From: Actinoplanes sp. TFC3 | GTDB taxonomy: Bacteria; Actinomycetota; Actinomycetes; Mycobacteriales; Micromonosporaceae | Direction: 5' to 3' | Assembly: GCF_001553785.1 (NCBI RefSeq) | Contig: NZ_LOJP01000002.1 | Span: forward strand, 482,627-521,873 | Length of the DNA: 39,247 bases | Part shown: positions 23,908 to 32,905 of the stretch, piece by piece | Layout of the letters: each line of letters starts with the position of its first letter | Position numbering within the stretch: position 1 is the stretch's first letter | Program-made: the position numbers and the translations under genes | Notes under the pieces: model-generated | Database searches by the model: none | Told to the model about the DNA's origin: nothing | The model's input: only the letters and a program-made list of their open reading frames with translations

Positions 23908-25854
23908 GTGACTCAGATTCCGACGTGGAGCAGTGGCAACACGGCTCCGACCAGCGGACGCGCAGCCCCGGGCACGCTCATCGGCGGGCGATACACGCTG
24001 CGTGCCGCGGTTGGCCACGGTGGCATGGGCACGGTCTGGCGTGCCGCCGACACCCTGCTGCGCCGTGACGTAGCGATCAAGGAAGTCATCCTCCCGCCCG
24101 GGCTCGCGCCCAGCGACCGCGACGCCATGTACGAACGCACCATGCGCGAGGCCCGCGCCGCCGCCGCGCTGCAGCACCCCGCAGTCGTGCAGGTCTACGA
24201 CGTCGTGCACGAGAACGGCCGGCCCTGGATCGTCATGGAGCTGCTCGAGGCGCGCAGCCTCGCCGACATGGTGATCGAGGACGGCCCGGTCGCCCCGCGG
24301 GTGGTGGCCAAGATCGGCATCGCCCTGCTCGGCGCGCTCGAGGTGGCCCACGCGCACGGCGTGCTGCACCGCGACGTCAAGCCGGCGAACGTGCTGATCT
24401 GCACCGACGGCCGCTGCGTGCTCACCGACTTCGGCGTCGCCCGGATGCCCACCGACGTCCAGCTCACCACCCCGGGCATGGTGCTCGGCTCGCCGCACTT
24501 CATCTCCCCCGAGCGCGCCATGGGCAGCGACTTCGGCCCGCCCAGCGACCTGTTCTCGCTCGGCGTGACGCTCTACACGGCCATCGAGGGGCGCCCGCCG
24601 TTCGACAAGGGCGACCCGATCGAGACGATGCACGCCGTGGTCGAGGACCCGCCGACTCCGGCGGTGCGCGCCGGTTCCCTGACCCCGGTGCTGATGGGCC
24701 TGCTGGAAAAGGATCCGGCCCGCCGCTTCGACGTGCCCACCGCGCGCACGATGCTGCGCCAGCAACTCGCCGGCCCGCTGGCCAGCAAGGCCCCGCCGCA
24801 CATGATGACCGACCCCTACTCGGTGGTCCCGTCGCAGCGGCCCCCAGCGGCTGAGACCCAGCCGATCCCGCCACCCCCGCCGGCGGCGGCCAAGCCCAGC
24901 GGCCAGATCGGCGGCCGGGCCATGCTCGCCGCCGGCGACTCGCTGTCCGGGCACCTGAAGAAGCTCAAGAAGGGCGGCAACGAGCGTCCCGCCGCCCGCT
25001 CGGCCGGTGCCGACCAGCCCACCGGGGCGTACCCGCCGCCCGCCCCGGCCGGCGACCGCACCAGCGTGCTGCCCGCGGCCAAGGGCTCGAGCAAAGGCGA
25101 CGACACCACGAGCGTGATCCCGCCACGCCGGCAGTGGGACGGCAACCGTGCCGCCCACGAGCCGATGGGCGCCGGGGCCGGCACTGTGGTGATGAGCCCT
25201 GGCGCCAAGCGCAAGCAGCTGATCGACAAGACGGTCACCACCGCGCGCGAGGTCACCGGCAAGGCGGTCACCACGGTCAAGGGCTGGCCGCGGAACACGC
25301 AGTTGGCCGCGGCTGGGGGCGCTGCGGTCGTACTCATCCTGCTGCTGGTCCTGGTGTTCTCCGGCGGCGACGACCCCAAGCCGGCCGATCAGGTCTCCGC
25401 TTCCCAGGCCCCGCCCGCCGCAGCCGCGTTGCCGAGCGTGACCTACAAGGGCCGCGGTACCAGCGTGTCGGTGCCGCAGGGCTGGAAGAAGAGCAGCGGC
25501 GGTAGCTGGATCGACTACGTGGACCCGCAATCCGACCGCAAGGTGCGGCTGCTGGTCGAGCCGGGCAAGGCCGCGCCGAGCGAGTTCCTCAAGATCGCCG
25601 AGGGTGGACTGAAGAAGAAGGGCTCGAGCTGCCCCAAGCCGTACAAGCAGGTCAGCCTGACCGACCGGGAGATCGACGGCAAGCCCGGGGCGGTCCTGGA
25701 ATACACCTGCGCCGGCACCCGGCACGGGCTCTGGGGCGCGATCGTGCAGGGCGGCAAGGCGTACTCGTTCTACATGACCAGCACCGAGGAGCAGTTCGCC
25801 ACGAGCAAGCCGATCTTCGACGAGATGGTCAAGACCTTCGCCCTTGACGGGTAA
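23908..25854 (+). CDS. Transmembrane Ser/Thr protein kinase (PknB-like)
   Basis: A 648-residue receptor-type Hanks kinase. The kinase domain (about 25-290) has glycine loop GHGGMGTV (36-43), Lys58 in VAIKEV, Glu81 in the C-helix, HRDVKPAN (154-161), DFG (174-176) and GSPHFISPE replacing the usual GTxxYMAPE. A juxtamembrane Pro/Ala region (about 291-460) contains DRTSVLP, DDTTSVIP and GTVVMSP, possible phospho-Thr docking sites. A single membrane helix lies at about 464-485 (LAAAGGAAVVLILLLVLVFSG), then an extracellular sensor-like domain about 505-648 beginning VTYKGRGTSVSVPQGWK. Start GTG 23908 has no clear ribosome site. Ligand unknown. It ends 30 bp before the phosphosugar mutase gene. Confidence 0.93.
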   Translation: MTQIPTWSSGNTAPTSGRAAPGTLIGGRYTLRAAVGHGGMGTVWRAADTLLRRDVAIKEVILPPGLAPSDRDAMYERTMREARAAAALQHPAVVQVYDVVHENGRPWIVMELLEARSLADMVIEDGPVAPRVVAKIGIALLGALEVAHAHGVLHRDVKPANVLICTDGRCVLTDFGVARMPTDVQLTTPGMVLGSPHFISPERAMGSDFGPPSDLFSLGVTLYTAIEGRPPFDKGDPIETMHAVVEDPPTPAVRAGSLTPVLMGLLEKDPARRFDVPTARTMLRQQLAGPLASKAPPHMMTDPYSVVPSQRPPAAETQPIPPPPPAAAKPSGQIGGRAMLAAGDSLSGHLKKLKKGGNERPAARSAGADQPTGAYPPPAPAGDRTSVLPAAKGSSKGDDTTSVIPPRRQWDGNRAAHEPMGAGAGTVVMSPGAKRKQLIDKTVTTAREVTGKAVTTVKGWPRNTQLAAAGGAAVVLILLLVLVFSGGDDPKPADQVSASQAPPAAAALPSVTYKGRGTSVSVPQGWKKSSGGSWIDYVDPQSDRKVRLLVEPGKAAPSEFLKIAEGGLKKKGSSCPKPYKQVSLTDREIDGKPGAVLEYTCAGTRHGLWGAIVQGGKAYSFYMTSTEEQFATSKPIFDEMVKTFALDG

Positions 25855-25884
25855 CGCTCAGCCCGGCCGTGCTACGAACTGTGC

Positions 25885-27531
25885 ATGGCAATTGATGGTG
25901 ACCTCCGAGCCGTGGCGCAAGCGTGGCTGGCCGACGACCCCGATCCGGCCGGCCGCGACGAGATCCGGGAGCTGCTGGACCGGCTTCCGGACAGCGAGGC
26001 CGAACTCGCCGACCGGTTCGCCGGCCCGCTGACGTTCGGCACCGCCGGGCTGCGAGGCCCGCTGCGTGCCGGTCCGAACGGCATGAACGTGGCCGTGGTC
26101 ACCCGCGCCGCCGCCGGGCTGGTCACCTGGCTGGTTCGGCAGGGATCCACCGGCAAGCTCGTCATCGGCTACGACGCCCGGCACGGCTCGCAGGCCTTCG
26201 CCGAGCGCACCGCCCGGGTGGCCACCGCCGCCGGGTTCGAGGCCCTGTTGCTGCCCCGCCCGTTGCCCACGCCGGTGCTCGCTTATGCGGTCCGCAAGCT
26301 CGACGCGGTGGCCGGGGTCATGGTCACCGCCAGCCACAACCCGCCGCAGGACAACGGCTACAAGGTCTACCTGGGCGCGCACCTCGGTGGCCTGGACGGA
26401 GCGGGCGCGCAGATCGTGCCGCCCGCCGACGCGGGCATCGAGGCGGCCATCCAGGCGGTCGGGGCGCTCGCGGAGGTCCCGCTGGGCGATCCGGGCACGG
26501 TTCTGGGCGAAGAAATCGTTTCCGGGTACGCCCGCAGCGCCGCGGCTGTCGTCGCGGAAGGCCCTCGCGAACTCAAGGTGGCGTACACGCCGTTGCATGG
26601 TGTCGGCGGCCCGGTGCTGACCGCGGCCTTCGCCGAAGCCGGGTTCCCGGCGCCCGAGGTGGTGCCCGAGCAGGCCGAGCCGGACCCGGAGTTTCCGACG
26701 GTGGCCTTCCCCAACCCGGAAGAAAAAGGGGCGATGGACCTGCTCCTCGCGCTCGCCGAGAAGTCCGGTGCCGACCTGGCCATCGCCAACGACCCGGACG
26801 CCGACCGGTGCGCGATCGCCATCCCGCTCGGTCCCGACGGCGGCTGGAAGGCGCTGCGCGGCGACGAACTCGGCGTTCTGCTGGCCGACCATCTGATCCG
26901 GCGCGGGGTACCCGGCACGTACGCGACCACCATCGTGTCGTCGAGCCAGCTCGGGGCGCTGTGCAAGGCGCGCGGGGTGCCGTACGCGGAGACGCTGACC
27001 GGCTTCAAGTGGATCGTGCGCGCCGCCGAGGAGCTGGCCTACGGCTACGAGGAGGCGCTCGGCTACTGCGTGGCCCCCGACATGGTCCGCGACAAGGACG
27101 GCATCACCGCGGCCCTCACCGTGGCCGAACTCGCCGCGGCGCTCAAGGCCGAGGGTAAGACCATCCGCGACCGCCTCGACGAACTCGACACCGAACTCGG
27201 CGTGCACCGCACCGATCAGCTCTCGGTGCGGGTCAGCGACCTGTCCGAGATCGGCGCAATGATGGCCCACGTCCGCGCCAAACCGCCGGCCACGCTGCTC
27301 GACGTCCCGCTGACGGCAGTCGAGGACCGGGCCCCCGAGGCCGACGTGCTGACGCTGCGCACGGCCCAGGTCCGCGTGGTGATCCGACCCTCGGGCACCG
27401 AGCCCAAGCTGAAGGCCTACCTGGAGGTGGTGGAGCCCCTCGGCACCGGCAAGCTGGTAAACGCCCAGTTTAAGTCGGGAGCCACCATGGTCCAGCTCCG
27501 CCGCGAGGTCGAGGCGGCCCTGGGCCTCTAG
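25885..27531 (+). CDS. Phosphosugar mutase (phosphoglucomutase/phosphomannomutase)
   Basis: A 548-residue alpha-D-phosphohexomutase. Markers: FGTAGLRGPLRAGPNGMN (51-68), catalytic phosphoserine loop TASHNPP (Ser150), magnesium loop DPDADR (303-308), sugar-specificity loop EEALGYC, and phosphate-binding RPSGTEPKLKAY near the C-terminus. It interconverts hexose-1- and hexose-6-phosphates, supplying sugar nucleotides for the wall and glycogen. Length and the long N-terminal part match the PgcA/PGM2-like bacterial subgroup. It starts at ATG 25885 with little room for a Shine-Dalgarno. Its stop shares CTAG (27528-27531) with the convergent GPP34 gene. A glucose-1-P versus mannose preference cannot be read from sequence alone. 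Confidence 0.92.
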   Translation: MAIDGDLRAVAQAWLADDPDPAGRDEIRELLDRLPDSEAELADRFAGPLTFGTAGLRGPLRAGPNGMNVAVVTRAAAGLVTWLVRQGSTGKLVIGYDARHGSQAFAERTARVATAAGFEALLLPRPLPTPVLAYAVRKLDAVAGVMVTASHNPPQDNGYKVYLGAHLGGLDGAGAQIVPPADAGIEAAIQAVGALAEVPLGDPGTVLGEEIVSGYARSAAAVVAEGPRELKVAYTPLHGVGGPVLTAAFAEAGFPAPEVVPEQAEPDPEFPTVAFPNPEEKGAMDLLLALAEKSGADLAIANDPDADRCAIAIPLGPDGGWKALRGDELGVLLADHLIRRGVPGTYATTIVSSSQLGALCKARGVPYAETLTGFKWIVRAAEELAYGYEEALGYCVAPDMVRDKDGITAALTVAELAAALKAEGKTIRDRLDELDTELGVHRTDQLSVRVSDLSEIGAMMAHVRAKPPATLLDVPLTAVEDRAPEADVLTLRTAQVRVVIRPSGTEPKLKAYLEVVEPLGTGKLVNAQFKSGATMVQLRREVEAALGL

Positions 27532-28211
27532 ACGATCTTCGGGGCGCCGAGGGCGGCTCGGATGGCGTTGCCGAGGGTGGCTACCACCAAGGCGACGCTG
27601 GGGCGCACGATGGAGTCCTCGAGGTTGGCTGAGCCGGAAAAGCCGGCGCCGCTGGCGATTTGCTCGAGGCGTTCGTGGGCGCGGGCCGCTTCCTCCGGGG
27701 GCAGGCGCAGGGCCGGTTCCATGCGGGTGGCCACGAGCAGGGTGCACAGGGCCGCGGTGCGTTCGTCGGGGATTGCGTCGGTGGTGAGGGCCTCGGCGAG
27801 GCGCTTGCGAATCTCGGCCTCGTACGCCGGGTCGGTGGTCGGGTAGCGGTGCACGTGGATGGCGCCCATCTGAGTCTCGTCCACGTCCTGGACCACGCCG
27901 CGGGAGATCAGGTCCTCGAGGACGTGCTGGCGCAGCCGGTGCCGCAGGCGCTGCACCCATTGGGCCGGGGTGTGCGGGTCGTCGGTCGCGGCCTTCTCGA
28001 GGATGCGGTCCGCGATCGGGTCGCCGGTGGGCGTGGTGTCGTTGACGACCAGGTTCCCGGCGACGTACGCGATCCGCCCGGCCAGCGCGAGGTCGACCAG
28101 CACCGCCGCGGCCATGCCGAGGTCCAGTCCGATGCGGGAACCGGTCGCTTTGCCGGTTCGGTCGTCATACGCGAGGAGGAGGAGCTCCTCAGCGAGCGCG
28201 ATGGAGGTCAT
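27528..28211 (-). CDS. GPP34 (GOLPH3/Vps74-like) family protein
   Basis: A 227-residue, mostly helical protein opening MTSIALAEELLLLAYDDRTG, the signature start of the GPP34 family, whose eukaryotic members GOLPH3/Vps74 bind phosphatidylinositol-4-phosphate at the Golgi. Bacterial copies are frequent in Streptomyces and relatives with no settled role. Further family-like text is LDLGMAAAVLVDLALAGRI and LRQHVLEDLISRGVV. A longer frame upstream to 28868 is antisense noise. ATG 28211 is chosen because it yields the family N-terminus and because TATCGT stands seven bases before it. It is convergent with the phosphosugar mutase, sharing stop bases CTAG. Confidence 0.87.
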   Translation of the reverse strand: MTSIALAEELLLLAYDDRTGKATGSRIGLDLGMAAAVLVDLALAGRIAYVAGNLVVNDTTPTGDPIADRILEKAATDDPHTPAQWVQRLRHRLRQHVLEDLISRGVVQDVDETQMGAIHVHRYPTTDPAYEAEIRKRLAEALTTDAIPDERTAALCTLLVATRMEPALRLPPEEAARAHERLEQIASGAGFSGSANLEDSIVRPSVALVVATLGNAIRAALGAPKIV

Positions 28212-28218
28212 GCCCAAA

Positions 28219-28246
28219 ACGATAGTGGCCGGTGTCACCGGGGCAA
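28219..28246 (-). promoter_or_regulatory. Promoter of the GPP34 gene, leaderless
   Basis: On the reverse strand TTGCCC (28241-28246) and TATCGT (28219-28224) are separated by 16 bp; the -10 box ends seven bases before the ATG. Confidence 0.5.
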
Positions 28247-28285
28247 CTGCCGGAGGGCGGTCAAAATCAGATGTGGCCGTCCGGG

Positions 28286-28323
28286 CCTGTTTCCCCAGGG
28301 GTTCGGCCACCTGAGGAAACAGG
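28286..28323 (-). terminator. Terminator hairpin after the GT-D gene
   Basis: Arms 28286-28299 and 28310-28323 pair at 13 of 14 positions (one C/A mismatch at 28295/28314) around a 10-base loop. It lies 35 bases past the stop of the GT-D gene. No U-tract follows. Confidence 0.6.
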
Positions 28324-28357
28324 GGCCGGCCGCCCGGGGAACAGACCCGGATCGGGG

Positions 28358-29392
28358 TCAGGCTTGCGCGCCGACGCCCTTGGCAGGGTCCGCGGCGGAG
28401 CCCTTGGCGGGTTCCTTGACGACGTCCAACTGCTCGGGCCAAGCGCCGCCGTTGAACACGTTGGACCAGCTCTCGCTGATGTGCCCGATGTCGATGCCCC
28501 ACCGGCCGCGCTGCGACAGCCACGCGGCCAGCAGGGTGCCGCACGGCCCGAGCGCGAACAGGTAGAGCTTGTCCGGGTCGGCCGCGTCCAGCTCCTCTTT
28601 CAGCCGGGACAGGTCCGAGTAGGCGTCCTTGGGCTTGGTGTACAGGAACTCGATCGACTTGGCGTTGCTGAACAGCGCCGGTTCGAGGTTGAAGCGTGAG
28701 CCCTGGCCGGTGACGATGCACACGTTCTGGCCGTCCCAGACGTCGCGCCACAGCTCCACGCCGCGCTGGCCGAGGTGGGTGAAGTAGATCGGCCGGGACA
28801 CGTGGGCGGTGCCGTACTTGGCGGTGGGGTGCAGCAGCGGCTTGACCTCGGGCCAGATGTCGAGCCACACCGAGGTCCAGTGCGCGTCGCGGAACGTGTA
28901 CGGGAACGCGGGCAGCAGCCGTTCCGGGTCGTAGCCGTCCATCGAGAGCACCCCGCGCAGCTCCCCGGCCAGGTTCGCCGACCAGGGCTGGAAGCGCAGG
29001 TTGTACTGCGGGCGCAGCATGATTTTGAGCTCGCCGTCACCGAAGCGCGCCAGGCTCAGCCGGTCCTCGGCGACGCGGCGCATCGTGGCCTCGAAGCTGT
29101 ACTGCTGGGCGTCGGTGAACTCCCGGATCTCCGCGAACATAGCCGTGGAGGCGTGCGCGCGGAAACCTTCCAGGTATTTGCGCTGCTCCTTGAGCTCCCA
29201 CCGGATGTCGAAGAGCAGCTTGTTGGATTCCTGCTGCGCCTTCAGCGCTTCCTTCTGCGCCTTCAGCGCTTCCTGCTGCACCTTCAGCGACTGCTGCTGC
29301 GTCTTCAGCACCCGGGGATCGGGCGGCGGCGGGCCGGCTAGCTGGCGCTTGAAGACACGCGCCGTGCGACGCCAGACGGACGGGGTGCTCAT
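28358..29392 (-). CDS. GT-D (DUF1792) glycosyltransferase with N-terminal coiled coil
   Basis: A 344-residue protein. Residues about 27-60 are heptad repeats (units like ALKAQKE and ALKAQQE), a probable coiled coil. The GT-D domain begins near residue 108 with LSLARFGDGELKIM. RFGDGE contains the D-x-E metal site of the GT-D/DUF1792 fold, described for streptococcal serine-rich-repeat glycoprotein glycosylation. Later blocks include VCIVTGQGSRFN, YLFALGPCGTLLAAWLSQRG and WGIDIGHI. Its ATG overlaps the stop of the preceding polymerase gene by four bases (ATGA), implying a shared pathway: glycosylation of a wall polyol-phosphate polymer is the most economical reading (inference). A strong hairpin follows the stop. 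Confidence 0.8.
   Translation of the reverse strand: MSTPSVWRRTARVFKRQLAGPPPPDPRVLKTQQQSLKVQQEALKAQKEALKAQQESNKLLFDIRWELKEQRKYLEGFRAHASTAMFAEIREFTDAQQYSFEATMRRVAEDRLSLARFGDGELKIMLRPQYNLRFQPWSANLAGELRGVLSMDGYDPERLLPAFPYTFRDAHWTSVWLDIWPEVKPLLHPTAKYGTAHVSRPIYFTHLGQRGVELWRDVWDGQNVCIVTGQGSRFNLEPALFSNAKSIEFLYTKPKDAYSDLSRLKEELDAADPDKLYLFALGPCGTLLAAWLSQRGRWGIDIGHISESWSNVFNGGAWPEQLDVVKEPAKGSAADPAKGVGAQA
29228..29311 (-). repeat. Four imperfect 21-bp tandem repeats
   Basis: Units 29228-29248, 29249-29269, 29270-29290 and 29291-29311 share a CTTCAGC core and each encodes one heptad of the coiled coil. Divergence increases towards the gene's 5' end. Confidence 0.8.
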
Positions 29393-32300
29393 CGGGTCTC
29401 CAGCATGCGGTCGGCGAGGCGGGCTGCGGCGTGACCGTCGTCGAGGTCGGACGCCTTCTGGGCGAACGCGCGGTAGCGCTCGGCGTAGCGATCGGAGATG
29501 GCGTCGACGTCACGGATGGCGTCGATCACGTCTTCCGACGTGGCCAGCAGCGGGCCGGGGGCTTCGGCTTCGAAGTCGAAGTAGAAGCCGCGCAGTTCGT
29601 CACGGTAGTGCGCGAGGTCGTACGTGAAGAACAGGATCGGCCGCCCGGTGCCGGCGAAATCGAACATCACCGAAGAGTAGTCGGTGATCAGGATGTCCGC
29701 CGCCGCCAGCAGATCGGCCATGTCCGGGTACGCCGACACGTCGTAGACGAACCCGTTGCCGGCGCCCGGGATCTCGTCGAGCACGTTCGGGTGCCGCCGG
29801 ACCAGCAGCACGTGGTCGTCGCCCAGTCGCTGCGCGGCTTCCTGCACGTCCAGCTGCAGCGACAACCGGTACGCGCCGCCACTGTGGTCGTCGTCGCGCC
29901 AGGTGGGGGCGTACAGGACGATCTTGCGATCGGCCGGGATCCCGACGGCGGCCCGGACCCGGTCGAGGATTTCCGTCCGGTCGCGCAACAGCACATCGTT
30001 GCGCGGGTAGCCGATCTCCAGCAGCTCGCCTTCGAAGTGGAACGCGCTGCGCAGGATTGGTGAGCTGAACGTGTTCGGCGACACCAGGTAGGTCCAGTTG
30101 GGCGTCTCCTGGGCCAGCTTCTCCAGGTAGCGCTTGTCGGTGAACTGCACGTCGGCGATGTCGAAGCCGATCCGCTTGAGCGGGGTGCCGTGCCACGTCT
30201 GCACGACCACCTGACCCTCGCGGCGGCGGAACCACTCCGGCAGGTGCTGGTTGGTGACGATGTAGCGGGCGGTGGCGAGCGCCTCGTACCAGCGCTTGCT
30301 CCACAGCGGCACCGGCTCGGCGGTGTGCGGCAGGGGCGCCTGACCGTCCACAGACACCCACTGGTGCTCCAGCGGCAACCCTCGGGCGACCAGTTCCTCG
30401 TGCACCGCGCGCGGGCTGTCCGAATACTGCCGGCCGGTGAAGCTGTTGTAGAGCACCACGTCCCGCAGCGGCTTCTCCCGGGTCGCTGGGTAAAACTCCT
30501 GGCGCAGCCGGGCCTGGTTGCCGCGGCCACGCTCCTCATCGGGCAGTGCGGAGCGGATCCGCACCGCCACCCGCTGATCGACGAGCAGTTCGAGGGAGAC
30601 CCGCGGGGTGTCGCCGGCGAGCGGCAACGGCATGGCGCTCAGCGCGCTGGCGGCCGCCGGGAGCGGCTGGATCGTCTCGCTGCCGATCCGGAACAGCACA
30701 TTCCAGGTGCCGGTGCGCATCCGTACGGCGGTGCCGAACGACGGCACGGCGATGGGGTCGACCTCCACCGACCAGGAGTCGCCGTCCACGCGTACCGGGA
30801 AAATCTTCGTCTCCCGGGCATCCGCGGGGCGCAGCACCAGGTTGAAGTCCCCGGCCCGGCCGTGCAGCCGGCCCTCGAAGCGGAAGCGACGCTCGGCCGT
30901 GCTGACCCGGGTGAGCACCGGGCCGGAGGGCAGGGCCGACAGCACCGGGCTGCCGTCCGGCTTCTTGTTCACGTGCACCGTGCGCGCACCCAGGTCGATC
31001 GGCTCCCAGTGCCCGTCGGTGGCCAGCACGCAGGGGATCTCGCTGTTGCGCTTGGTGCCGGTGGACAGCTGGATCGCCCAGCGGTCGGCCGGCTCGCCGA
31101 TCCGCAACGCCGGGTAGTCGAAGCCGTCGCGCTGCAGGTCAGCGGCGGGGATGTGGAACGAGAAGCGTTCGCCGTCGATGCTCAGCGGGAAAAGCCGCCA
31201 GGCCAGCCCGGCTACCCGCGACAGGTTCGCGGTGACCGGCTGCACGCCGTTGAGCGTGCCCTCCAGCGTCACGCCGCCGTCGTCGCCGGGGTGCAGCCCG
31301 GTCAGGACCGCCCGCACCCGTTCGACGCGCAGCCGCAACCGCCCGGCCGCGACGTAGGGGGCGACTCGCACGTCGCCCACGTGCAGCGGGGTCAGCGGGA
31401 GGGAGTGCGCGCCCTGGCCCATCTCCAGCGAGCCCTTGCTCTTGCGGCCCAGCCCGACCACGCCGACGATGATCGCCCAGTCGGCGTCCTGGGTCAGGTC
31501 CAGCGTCTGCGGGTCGATGACGGCCTCGAAGCCCGACCAGTCATAGCTTGTCCGTGCCGACCCGTGGTCCGCGGTTGCGTCCACGCACCGGCGGTTCACC
31601 AGCGGGGTGCGCCGGGTGCGCCGGCCGCCGTTCTCCTTCAGCCAGAACAGCCGCGAGGTGCTCCACGGCCGCGCGGCGGACTGCCCGGGAATGAACGCGT
31701 GCCCGCGGATGCGCAGCTTGCCGTCCTCCCAGGTGACCTCGTGCACCTTGGTGCGCGGTCGCGGGGTACCCGCCGCGAACAGCTCGGCCGGCAACTGCGG
31801 CAGGCGCTCGTGCAGCAGGTCCATGTCGTGGTAGCGGCGCAGGCCCCGGCGGGTGATCCGGCGCTGGCGGCGCAGCACCGGCAGCAGCTCGAGGATCTCC
31901 GTCATCATCCGGTTGCGCACCAGCGTCCACAGCACCCGCTGCACGGTTGGCAGCTCCTGGATCGCCTCGGGGTCGACGGTGTCCAGGTAGTCGTTCGTGC
32001 GCTGCAGGAAGACCTGCTGGTATTCCTCGTCGACGCGGGGCAGCACCCGCAGGAAGAGCATCAGGTCGCTCTTGAGCACCGACTCGTCGTACAGGCGCTT
32101 GAGGTCGTGCTGTCCGGAGCTGGCCAGCACGCGGCTGACCCCCCAGCAGTTCTCCAGCCGGTCGATGAAGGCCTGCACCTCCTCGCGCCGCTGGGTGATC
32201 GACTTGTCCGGCCCCTCGCGCTCACGCCAGTAGTAGACCGGCGTTTCCAGCACGTCGACCGACTTGGCCAGCACGTGCGCGGGCACGGTGACCGGGATGT

Positions 32301-32850
32301 CCTCGTAGAGCACGCCCTCGGGGAACGTGAAGTTGTGCTCTTCGAAGAAGGTGCGGCGGTAGACCTTGTTCCAGGCGGTCCGGTCACCGAGCAGCGCGGG
32401 CAGCTTGCTGACATGGGTGCGCAGGTGTGTGGCGGCGAACGGGGCCTTGTGCATCGGCGACTGGCTCAACCCCTTGGTGTTGAGCCGCAGCACGTTGCCG
32501 CACGAGAAATCCGACCCGGTCTGCTCGAGGCTTCCGACGAGCAATTCCGCGGCGTACGGGGGGAGCACGTCATCGCTGTCGACGAACATCAGATATTCGC
32601 CGGTGGCCTGCGCGGTGCCGGTGTTGCGGGCCGCGCCCAGGCCGGCGTTCTGCTTGCGGATCAGGCGGAACCGGGGGTCGCGCTGAACGAACTGCTCGGC
32701 GATGGCAGCGCTGTCATCCGTCGACCCGTCGTCCACCACGATGATCTCGAGGTTGTCGCGGGTCTGCCCGGCAAGCGATTCCAGACATTCGGCCAGGTAC
32801 GGCTCGACGTTGTACACAGGTACGACGACACTGAGCACCAAACCCGTCAC
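29389..32850 (-). CDS. GT2 / CDP-glycerol glycerophosphotransferase fusion (teichoic-acid polymerase-like)
   Basis: A 1153-residue protein with three parts. Residues about 5-320: GT-A family 2 glycosyltransferase (LSVVVPVYNVEPYLAECLES, VVDDGSTDDS, metal motif FVDSDD). Residues about 350-750: beta-rich linker. Residues about 770-1150: Glyphos_transf domain of the TagB/TagF type with VVLYNSFTGRQYSDSPRAV, QTWHGTPLKRIG, LYAPTWRDD, VRRHPN and ILITDYSSVMFDFA. It probably builds a glycerol-phosphate wall polymer at the inner membrane face, using CDP-glycerol and a sugar nucleotide. Start GTG 32850 is preferred: TATCCT stands six bases upstream, and the longer frame to 32916 would overlap the divergent Nudix gene. 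It is coupled by ATGA to the GT-D gene. Confidence 0.88.
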   Translation of the reverse strand: MTGLVLSVVVPVYNVEPYLAECLESLAGQTRDNLEIIVVDDGSTDDSAAIAEQFVQRDPRFRLIRKQNAGLGAARNTGTAQATGEYLMFVDSDDVLPPYAAELLVGSLEQTGSDFSCGNVLRLNTKGLSQSPMHKAPFAATHLRTHVSKLPALLGDRTAWNKVYRRTFFEEHNFTFPEGVLYEDIPVTVPAHVLAKSVDVLETPVYYWREREGPDKSITQRREEVQAFIDRLENCWGVSRVLASSGQHDLKRLYDESVLKSDLMLFLRVLPRVDEEYQQVFLQRTNDYLDTVDPEAIQELPTVQRVLWTLVRNRMMTEILELLPVLRRQRRITRRGLRRYHDMDLLHERLPQLPAELFAAGTPRPRTKVHEVTWEDGKLRIRGHAFIPGQSAARPWSTSRLFWLKENGGRRTRRTPLVNRRCVDATADHGSARTSYDWSGFEAVIDPQTLDLTQDADWAIIVGVVGLGRKSKGSLEMGQGAHSLPLTPLHVGDVRVAPYVAAGRLRLRVERVRAVLTGLHPGDDGGVTLEGTLNGVQPVTANLSRVAGLAWRLFPLSIDGERFSFHIPAADLQRDGFDYPALRIGEPADRWAIQLSTGTKRNSEIPCVLATDGHWEPIDLGARTVHVNKKPDGSPVLSALPSGPVLTRVSTAERRFRFEGRLHGRAGDFNLVLRPADARETKIFPVRVDGDSWSVEVDPIAVPSFGTAVRMRTGTWNVLFRIGSETIQPLPAAASALSAMPLPLAGDTPRVSLELLVDQRVAVRIRSALPDEERGRGNQARLRQEFYPATREKPLRDVVLYNSFTGRQYSDSPRAVHEELVARGLPLEHQWVSVDGQAPLPHTAEPVPLWSKRWYEALATARYIVTNQHLPEWFRRREGQVVVQTWHGTPLKRIGFDIADVQFTDKRYLEKLAQETPNWTYLVSPNTFSSPILRSAFHFEGELLEIGYPRNDVLLRDRTEILDRVRAAVGIPADRKIVLYAPTWRDDDHSGGAYRLSLQLDVQEAAQRLGDDHVLLVRRHPNVLDEIPGAGNGFVYDVSAYPDMADLLAAADILITDYSSVMFDFAGTGRPILFFTYDLAHYRDELRGFYFDFEAEAPGPLLATSEDVIDAIRDVDAISDRYAERYRAFAQKASDLDDGHAAARLADRMLETR

Positions 32851-32856
32851 TTCGAG

Positions 32857-32862
32857 AGGATA
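32857..32862 (-). promoter_or_regulatory. -10 box for leaderless polymerase transcript
   Basis: TATCCT on the reverse strand ends six bases before GTG 32850. This decides the start of the glycerophosphotransferase gene. Confidence 0.5.
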
Positions 32863-32891
32863 TGCCGGTTCTGGGAGCTTCCGGGTCCGAT

Positions 32892-32897
32892 TAAGGT
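32892..32897 (+). promoter_or_regulatory. -10 box for Nudix gene
   Basis: TAAGGT ends eight bases before ATG 32906, within the 55-bp divergent region. No Shine-Dalgarno is present. Confidence 0.45.
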
Positions 32898-32905
32898 CAT
32901 CTACC

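Noticed and set aside
25858..27960. 700-codon - strand frame antisense to the phosphosugar mutase
   Set aside because: The mutase motifs on the + strand are complete; the antisense product has no recognisable domain.
28212..28868. N-terminal extension of the GPP34 frame to 446 codons
   Set aside because: The extra sequence is antisense to the GT-D gene and crosses its terminator. The family N-terminus and a -10 box fall at 28211.
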